Assembly (NCBI GenBank): GCA_964458485.1
Contig: CAYWJA010000032.1
Span: 1-18,017 of the forward strand
Origin: CAYWJA01 sp964458485
GTDB lineage: Bacteria; Patescibacteriota; Gracilibacteria; UM-FILTER-43-11
DNA: 18,017 nucleotides
Reading direction: 5' to 3'
Shown: positions 13,236-18,017 of the stretch, one piece after another
How the letters are laid out: each line of letters opens with the position of its first letter
Numbering within the stretch: the stretch's first letter is position 1
Translations under genes and position numbers: made by a program
Notes under the pieces: generated by a model
Database searches by the model: none
What the model was told of the DNA's origin: nothing
The model's input: the letters and a program-made list of their open reading frames with translations, nothing else

Positions 13236-14412
13236 AATACTTACAACTCGGAAAATTCTTAGGTGCATGATTTTTGCATTGCCGTTTAGCCAGCTTATTT
13301 AACTGTTCACAGAAAAGTGTTAAATTATTTGGATCGCCATTCGCTTTTTTATCATAAGCTTGCTCAATATTCGAATTAATATCTATTAAAATTTTCTCAA
13401 TTCCTATTAAACTTTGTTCTGATACATTATTGAAATTTAAATTATATTTTATAGATGTCTCCATTTGATCAACTACCAAATCTTTTGCCTTTTTAGCATT
13501 TGTATATGACCTGGCATATTGCTCATAGTCTGCTGATTCACCATCCGGAGCAATGGACTTACGGGTTTCTTCGTACTCTAAATCTCCAAATTTCTCTACA
13601 AACTTCAATTCAGTTTCAATATCCGCTACAAGACCGTCAAGGCCAGGGCCATTAAATAAACTGGTTGGACTATTACCTTCTTTCCCTCCTAGTGTTAATC
13701 CAATTTTATTTTCTGCTATCCACTTTTTTGCTTTTCGTATAGCCCTTTTTTTTGCAGCCTCTTTTATTGATGCGAATGATCCCAGCTCAAGTGTTCCTTG
13801 CTCAAATGTGTTTTTTAAATTCTCAAAACTTTTTTGTAGCTTATCCGTTGCTTCTTTAAAATCTTCATAAGGACAATCAACATAATAATTTCTTTCCTTT
13901 GGAAACCATGTCTTAGTATCTTTATATGTCTTTTTAAGATCATCCATAGCTCTTTTATTAAGCAGTTGATAGTCTTGCCATAAAATACTGCTATTTGTGT
14001 AATCGCTTAAAATAACTGCTTTTAAAAGTTCGCTCAACACCTGTTCCTGCACTGCTTTTAGAGCCCAAATGTCATCTCGCAGACAATTAGTTAAGTCTTC
14101 TTTTTTATCTATCCACCATCCAAGCAATAAAGAAAGATCATCCAAATATCCGGTTGTGAGTTGTTTTATTATAACTTCTTTAATTGAAGACATATAACTG
14201 TTTAAAAAACTTTCATTTGACCCCTTAGCCTCTTCATGAATAGTGGCAAAACTCTTTACCCCATTTGTCTGCCTAGCTTGAACTATATCTTTTGTAATAG
14301 CCGAAACTTCATCACTTAATACAGGTGAATATAAAGCATGCGCAACAGGTGAATGTATGAATATTACTACACTGACAGATATCCCTATGATTAATGATAT
14401 AATTTTTTTCAA
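13234..14412 (-). CDS. Secreted helical protein, 392 residues, unknown function
   Basis: The product begins MKKIISLIIGISVSVVIF and has a signal peptide likely cleaved after AHA (residue 26). The mature part is mainly helical and rich in Lys, Glu and Leu, with aromatic patches (LLLGWWIDKKEDL, KTWFPKERNYYVDCPYEDF). It has six Cys and ends FPSCKY; the neighbouring gene ends QCKF, so both have Cys-Lys-aromatic at the C-terminus. No domain is recognised. It is the last member of the leftward run of four exported proteins and ends in the bidirectional terminator. A 72-base gap with a 13-bp inverted repeat separates it from the upstream gene. Confidence 0.75.
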   Translation of the reverse strand: MKKIISLIIGISVSVVIFIHSPVAHALYSPVLSDEVSAITKDIVQARQTNGVKSFATIHEEAKGSNESFLNSYMSSIKEVIIKQLTTGYLDDLSLLLGWWIDKKEDLTNCLRDDIWALKAVQEQVLSELLKAVILSDYTNSSILWQDYQLLNKRAMDDLKKTYKDTKTWFPKERNYYVDCPYEDFKEATDKLQKSFENLKNTFEQGTLELGSFASIKEAAKKRAIRKAKKWIAENKIGLTLGGKEGNSPTSLFNGPGLDGLVADIETELKFVEKFGDLEYEETRKSIAPDGESADYEQYARSYTNAKKAKDLVVDQMETSIKYNLNFNNVSEQSLIGIEKILIDINSNIEQAYDKKANGDPNNLTLFCEQLNKLAKRQCKNHAPKNFPSCKY

Positions 14413-14420
14413 ATTTTTAT

Positions 14421-14470
14421 TTTTTAGTTTTTAAATTTTTTGACAGTTTTACATAAATAAAAACTAAAAA
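14421..14470. repeat. Perfect 13-bp AT inverted repeat between two secreted-protein genes
   Basis: TTTTTAGTTTTTA (14421-14433) and TAAAAACTAAAAA (14458-14470) are exact inverse copies with a 24-base loop. It is weak as an RNA hairpin but could act as a partial terminator or an mRNA end or processing site inside the putative operon. Confidence 0.55.
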
Positions 14471-14484
14471 TTATAAATTATAAA

Positions 14485-16434
14485 TTAGAATTTGCATTGC
14501 TTCTTGTCTGCAAATTTACTAGCAAGTGCCATATCCATATATTGATTTGTTAGGTTGCCAAAGCTCTTCTTTAATGCATTAAGCAATGTGGTTAAATATC
14601 TATGTGTATCCTGGTCTGCTGAGGCCCCTGAAGTCACACGATAATTTTTTAAGCTTTGTAATATTTTTTTCTGTGCATTTGCTGCCTGCTCTTTTTCTCT
14701 GCTAAGTATAGATTCCATACTTCTGGTTACCACTGGTGCCGGTTGAGCCTGCTCCTTGCTCAAATCCTTTTTATTGTGTGCATCTTGTTGTTTTTGAAGA
14801 AAATATTTGTCACTTGCTGCTTTTTCTGGCTCTAGTAAACCAATGCCTTTATGCATATTTTTAGGTTCAATAATAGGAGTTTCCGGCCTCTTTACAGCAG
14901 TATGAAGATTGAACGTAAAAGAAGGTCCCCAACGATTACTTGTTCCCCATGCCTGTGTTGTATTTTGTTTTGGAATTACACCTTTTTCGAGCATTTTTTT
15001 CATAGCGTCATTCATAGCCATTATATGACAATCAATGCATCCGTCTTCGACAGAATATGGCGATTCCGGCACTTTAATCTGTTCAATATTTATACAAATA
15101 GATACTTCTATTGCTGCAGCTATTGGTTCCTTTTCTGAATCTTTTTTATAGCCCTTTCCAAATAAAAACTCTCTTGTTTTTTCAGCATCAGCACAAAACT
15201 GTACCGGGAAGCACGTTCCCTTTGTTATGCCGGCAAATTTGATCTGTGTCCATTTCATTCCCGGTGGACATTTAGATTTCTTGCTTGGAGGAAATTTCTT
15301 CAATACCCCTCCTATAAATGGTCCCGGATAATTTGGTGATTGGGTAACTTTTTTGTCGGCAGGCGTTTTTTTTGTTGCCGTTGATCCAGGTGGACAACTT
15401 AGGGGTATGCTATTTTTAGCATCTTTTGCTGATGTGGATTTATTAACGGCTGGTTTAACCTTGAATGTTTTAAATGTAATTGTACCTGTATCTTTACATT
15501 GCAAACTTGCTCCTTTTTCTTTTTTACAACTTTCACTACAACCATCACCTGCAACAGTGTTACCATCATCACACTCTTCACCCTTTTCTAATTTTTTATT
15601 ACCGCAATTTTTAGGTACTATACCTGGATTGGAAGTTGGTTTTTTAGTAGTTTTATCTGCCACACATTCATATTCATTAGCTGTGGAAGAAGTTGTAGGT
15701 TTTGCACTAGGTGTTGTTGGGCTACCAGCTTTTGATTGTTTGGGGCTACTATTAGGAATTTTACTTTTTTTCTTTTTTTCCTCTTCATCTTCAGGCCAGC
15801 TCCATACATCATTTTCGCTTGTCCATTTAGCTTTATTCCCAAAAAGCATTATTTCTATCAAATTCAAATCTACAACTAGATCAAATGGTGAATCATTTAA
15901 AGATGCATTAGCCCACATTTCACGAGCTTTAAACTGTTGTTTTAATGATTCCTGGCCATGCTGTATAACTCTTTGTTTATCGTAAGCCCTTTTAATTCGT
16001 TTATAAATTTTTGCCTGCTGACCAATTTGCCCGCCTCTATAAACCTCCTGAATAGCCTTTGGTAATTTGCTTATCGTATTGCTATCTGTAGAACTATATT
16101 TATCTTTCAAATATTCATCTATGCCATATTGAGTTAAATTAATTAGCACTCCTTTAACTAATTTTTTATCCCATTGTGGATCCTCCGCTACTAATTGATT
16201 TGCTACTGCTTCATAAACTTTATCAGTATTGTTAATTTCTGAATTACAATAAGCACTTTCGTAAAGATTATATTTTACATTTTTCCTGCTGACATTGGAT
16301 GAGCAATAACTATAGGCTTTTTGGCTTTTACAGCTAAATTCATCTTTGTATAGAGTGGAAGTACAGTCGTCTGCATTGGTAATTTGTATCCCCACGAGGA
16401 GCGTGAGACCGATGATTATTAGGAATTTCTTCAT
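14485..16434 (-). CDS. Secreted multi-Cys protein with a DUF4215 / myxococcus-type disulfide repeat
   Basis: The 649-residue product starts MKKFLIIIGLTLLVGIQITNADD, a signal peptide. The first 220 residues are helical with Cys pairs near the start. Residues about 221-255 are a Lys then Pro/Ser/Thr-rich linker. Residues 277-303 (CGNKKLEKGEECDDGN, then GDGCSESC) match the DUF4215 or myxo_disulf_rpt Cys repeat found in secreted proteins. Several C-P-P-G motifs follow (347-350, 389-392). C466-I-D-C469-H reads like CxxCH but sits in an exported multi-Cys protein. The C-terminal 100 residues are helical and end QCKF. The start is immediately behind four 12-bp repeats. The function is unknown; it is probably an exterior structural or assembly protein. 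Confidence 0.8.
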   Translation of the reverse strand: MKKFLIIIGLTLLVGIQITNADDCTSTLYKDEFSCKSQKAYSYCSSNVSRKNVKYNLYESAYCNSEINNTDKVYEAVANQLVAEDPQWDKKLVKGVLINLTQYGIDEYLKDKYSSTDSNTISKLPKAIQEVYRGGQIGQQAKIYKRIKRAYDKQRVIQHGQESLKQQFKAREMWANASLNDSPFDLVVDLNLIEIMLFGNKAKWTSENDVWSWPEDEEEKKKKSKIPNSSPKQSKAGSPTTPSAKPTTSSTANEYECVADKTTKKPTSNPGIVPKNCGNKKLEKGEECDDGNTVAGDGCSESCKKEKGASLQCKDTGTITFKTFKVKPAVNKSTSAKDAKNSIPLSCPPGSTATKKTPADKKVTQSPNYPGPFIGGVLKKFPPSKKSKCPPGMKWTQIKFAGITKGTCFPVQFCADAEKTREFLFGKGYKKDSEKEPIAAAIEVSICINIEQIKVPESPYSVEDGCIDCHIMAMNDAMKKMLEKGVIPKQNTTQAWGTSNRWGPSFTFNLHTAVKRPETPIIEPKNMHKGIGLLEPEKAASDKYFLQKQQDAHNKKDLSKEQAQPAPVVTRSMESILSREKEQAANAQKKILQSLKNYRVTSGASADQDTHRYLTTLLNALKKSFGNLTNQYMDMALASKFADKKQCKF

Positions 16435-16548
16435 GGTGATCCGGTTGGTGATCCGGTTGGTGATCCGGTTGGTGATCCGATTGGGGCTAATCCGGCTACA
16501 ACCCCTATTGGATCTCCTATGGATCTCCTATTGGATCCCCCATGTGGA
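16435..16548 (-). repeat. 12-bp tandem repeats and GGATC motifs in the translation start region
   Basis: On the minus strand four units of AACCGGATCACC (the most upstream has AATC) stand in a row, 16435-16482, touching the ATG at 16434. Upstream, 16483-16540, are degenerate relatives: GGGGGATCC, AGGAGATCC twice, AATAGGGG and CCGGATTAG. The unit carries a GGATC about 5-9 bases before the start, and a similar GGGGGATCC stands before the neighbouring gene at 17379. It looks like a duplicated ribosome-binding region. Confidence 0.85.
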
Positions 16549-17379
16549 TTACTTATGCATACTCGCATCATTAATAAGTGGTGGAAGTATATCTACAACT
16601 GAACGTAAGTTGGCCATTACGCGTCTGTAATTTTCTAAATTTCTTAACATACACTGAAAATGGATATGCAGTACAAGTGCCTGACGTAACTCTTTTAATG
16701 CAATGAAGGCTGTATCTAGCGCTACAATTGCATTCTGAAGTTCATCTGACATTATTAGCTCCAAAACTCTATACCTTTTAAATAATTCTGGAATATCTGT
16801 AACTGTAGAGCTATCTACGGATAGATTATCCACTGTAATGCTATTTAGATAGTTAATAAAAGCCGTATACTGATTATAAGCTTCCATTATAGGATTTATT
16901 AAATCTATCGGCCTGGTTGTTGTTAAGATTTTTTTTATTTTATCTTGGCTTAAACATGCTTTTGCCGGCGTTAACCAATTTGCCCAATTGGTTGTATGTG
17001 CTATGTGCACATCATAATCTGTTTCACTTTCCAGCCCATCAACACTATTAAATATCCTAGTTGTGGATAGATCAAAGACACACTGTATGGCTTCATGGTA
17101 TTTGGTGCGTGCTTTTTCAAAACCAACCCTTACTTGTAAATAAATTTCCTCCTCTTTATTGGACTTTCTTAGGGCTGAAATTGCCTTATCTACATCTTTC
17201 TGAGCCTTTCCAGGATCAACCTTGTCTTTTTTGAGCTGAAAATAACCATCTTTTTTTATTAGCTCATCTAATTTGCATGCTTTGCACACTTTATTTTTGT
17301 TGCATGGATCATCTGCTGCATATGCAGTACCTGTGCCTATTAGCATTGCGAGGCCAATGATTATAAGTAGTTTTTTCAT
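16549..17379 (-). CDS. Secreted helical protein, 276 residues, unknown function
   Basis: The product begins MKKLLIIIGLAMLIGTGTAYA|ADD, a signal peptide close to that of the next gene (MKKFLIIIGLTLLVGIQI). Three Cys follow directly (C26, C32, C35). The remainder is helical, ending in SDELQNAIVALDTAFIALKELRQA and LVLHIHFQCMLRNLENYRRV. Helical modules of this E-x2-x-A-L-D-x-A-[FY] type recur in secreted proteins of Patescibacteria; this is from memory, not a search. Its start has one of the few Shine-Dalgarno-like sequences here (GGGGGATCC, 3-11 bases before the ATG). It follows the upstream gene by 18 bases, so the two are probably one operon. Confidence 0.75.
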   Translation of the reverse strand: MKKLLIIIGLAMLIGTGTAYAADDPCNKNKVCKACKLDELIKKDGYFQLKKDKVDPGKAQKDVDKAISALRKSNKEEEIYLQVRVGFEKARTKYHEAIQCVFDLSTTRIFNSVDGLESETDYDVHIAHTTNWANWLTPAKACLSQDKIKKILTTTRPIDLINPIMEAYNQYTAFINYLNSITVDNLSVDSSTVTDIPELFKRYRVLELIMSDELQNAIVALDTAFIALKELRQALVLHIHFQCMLRNLENYRRVMANLRSVVDILPPLINDASMHK

Positions 17380-17397
17380 TTGGATCCCCCATGGGAA

Positions 17398-18017
17398 TTA
17401 GTCACACTTCCATATCTGACAAGTTAAAAGATTATCAAATTCCTGCATATATTTACTTAAATACAACATATGAGATTCCATACCACTCATACCAAGAAGA
17501 ATTTTGTTTAGTTTATTTTGCAAAACAGTGTTCTTTTTTGTTGCACTGGTAGACTTTAAATATGCTTCTAATCCTGCATAAGCACTTGACCTATTTTTAA
17601 AATTTTCTATTTCTGCACTACCTCCTTTATTATCACTTGGTTCCGAAAATTCAAGTGCAATTAACTGACGACAAACTTTATAGTGTTTTGTAGCAAAGGC
17701 AGAATCTGTACTACCCTTGGGCATTCTACACTGCGAAAGATATTTTAATGCAGTGCCTGGTATGACAACATCTTCCGGTGGAACACACTCAGGCAGTATA
17801 TCGATATCATATTTAGTTACCTTGCTGCTATATGCAGTTGCCGATGAAACACTTCCGCTCAAGAGTACTGTTTCACACAAATAATCAAGCCAGCATCTGT
17901 AAGTGCGCATACTTTCGAAAGCTTCATCTACGACTTCGCTGGCTGCCTTTTCTTGCTCTACTATTTCTTTTAAATTCTTGTTCCAGGCAATGCGCATTAA
18001 ATCTATTTCATTAACTG
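17398..18017 (-). CDS. Partial protein with similar helical modules (5' end outside window)
   Basis: The frame is open through 17997 to the window edge with no stop, so the ATG at 17997 is probably internal and the real start lies beyond. The visible part has 206 codons. It opens with a helical stretch (LKEIVEQEKAASEVVDEAFES) followed by Cys-containing helices, like the C-terminal module of the next gene. The rest has Cys at intervals and ends CQIWKCD. Signal peptide status cannot be judged. Its stop is 18 bases from the next start, consistent with one transcript. Confidence 0.7.
   Translation of the reverse strand, partial: VNEIDLMRIAWNKNLKEIVEQEKAASEVVDEAFESMRTYRCWLDYLCETVLLSGSVSSATAYSSKVTKYDIDILPECVPPEDVVIPGTALKYLSQCRMPKGSTDSAFATKHYKVCRQLIALEFSEPSDNKGGSAEIENFKNRSSAYAGLEAYLKSTSATKKNTVLQNKLNKILLGMSGMESHMLYLSKYMQEFDNLLTCQIWKCD

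Noticed and set aside
15025..15039. CIDCH in the 649-residue secreted protein reads like a heme c site (CxxCH)
   Set aside because: One motif in a protein with many Cys and no cytochrome-like surroundings; no cytochrome c maturation gene is seen, and the motif occurs by chance in Cys-rich proteins.
15353..15985. 210-codon plus-strand open frame opposite the 649-residue gene
   Set aside because: Low-complexity Phe/Ser/Leu composition is what antisense of a Lys/Ser-rich gene gives; the minus-strand frame has a signal peptide and a known Cys repeat.
16435..16482. CRISPR-like array at the 12-bp repeats
   Set aside because: Units are contiguous with no spacers and too short; no cas gene is present.
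16346..16630. Plus-strand open frame with MVIRLVIRLVIRL repeats
   Set aside because: It is only the translation of the 12-bp DNA repeats on the non-coding strand.

Overview
This is an AT-rich bacterial window of compact genes. It most resembles a Candidate Phyla Radiation (Patescibacteria) genome. That is inference: no ribosomal or other phylogenetic marker lies here. The signs are many small lineage-specific proteins, Cys-repeat and MKK-type secreted proteins of the kind common in that group, leaders that mostly lack a Shine-Dalgarno sequence, convergent genes only 1-7 bases apart, and small GC-rich palindromes in an AT-rich background.

Left part (1-4900): the 3' end of a ferritin gene, then an archaeal-type (Ogg2) 8-oxoguanine DNA glycosylase, both oxidative-damage genes. 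Next come a two-repeat hypothetical protein and a 760-residue orphan, read divergently from two good sigma-70-type promoters. A Cys/His-headed 67-residue protein, a membrane-anchored Cys-repeat protein and a tRNA-Lys(CUU) with encoded CCA follow.

Middle part (4900-12730): a putative lipoprotein, a GT4 glycosyltransferase carrying an in-frame GC-rich palindrome, a secreted Tyr/Cys-hairpin protein behind four 11-bp repeats, and a one-helix membrane protein. An approximately 200-base intergenic region folds like a structured RNA. Several small orphans, one of them a clear lipoprotein, precede the lipid II flippase MurJ. A 58-codon remnant of a cysteine synthase abuts murJ, and MurD is further on. 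MurJ and MurD show the cell makes peptidoglycan. The MurD and glycosyltransferase genes both begin 2 bases after a related palindromic element that appears to supply their translation start region.

Right part (12730-18017): a very G-poor leader precedes a 56-residue MerR/excisionase-type HTH protein that ends in a strong terminator. Four exported proteins of unknown function then read leftward (one is cut by the window edge), probably as an operon. Two share a similar signal peptide and a G-rich GGATCC-type start region. In one of them this region has become a tandem array of 12-bp units touching the start codon. The cluster looks like a cell-surface or secretion-associated assembly, but no member can be assigned a function from sequence alone.
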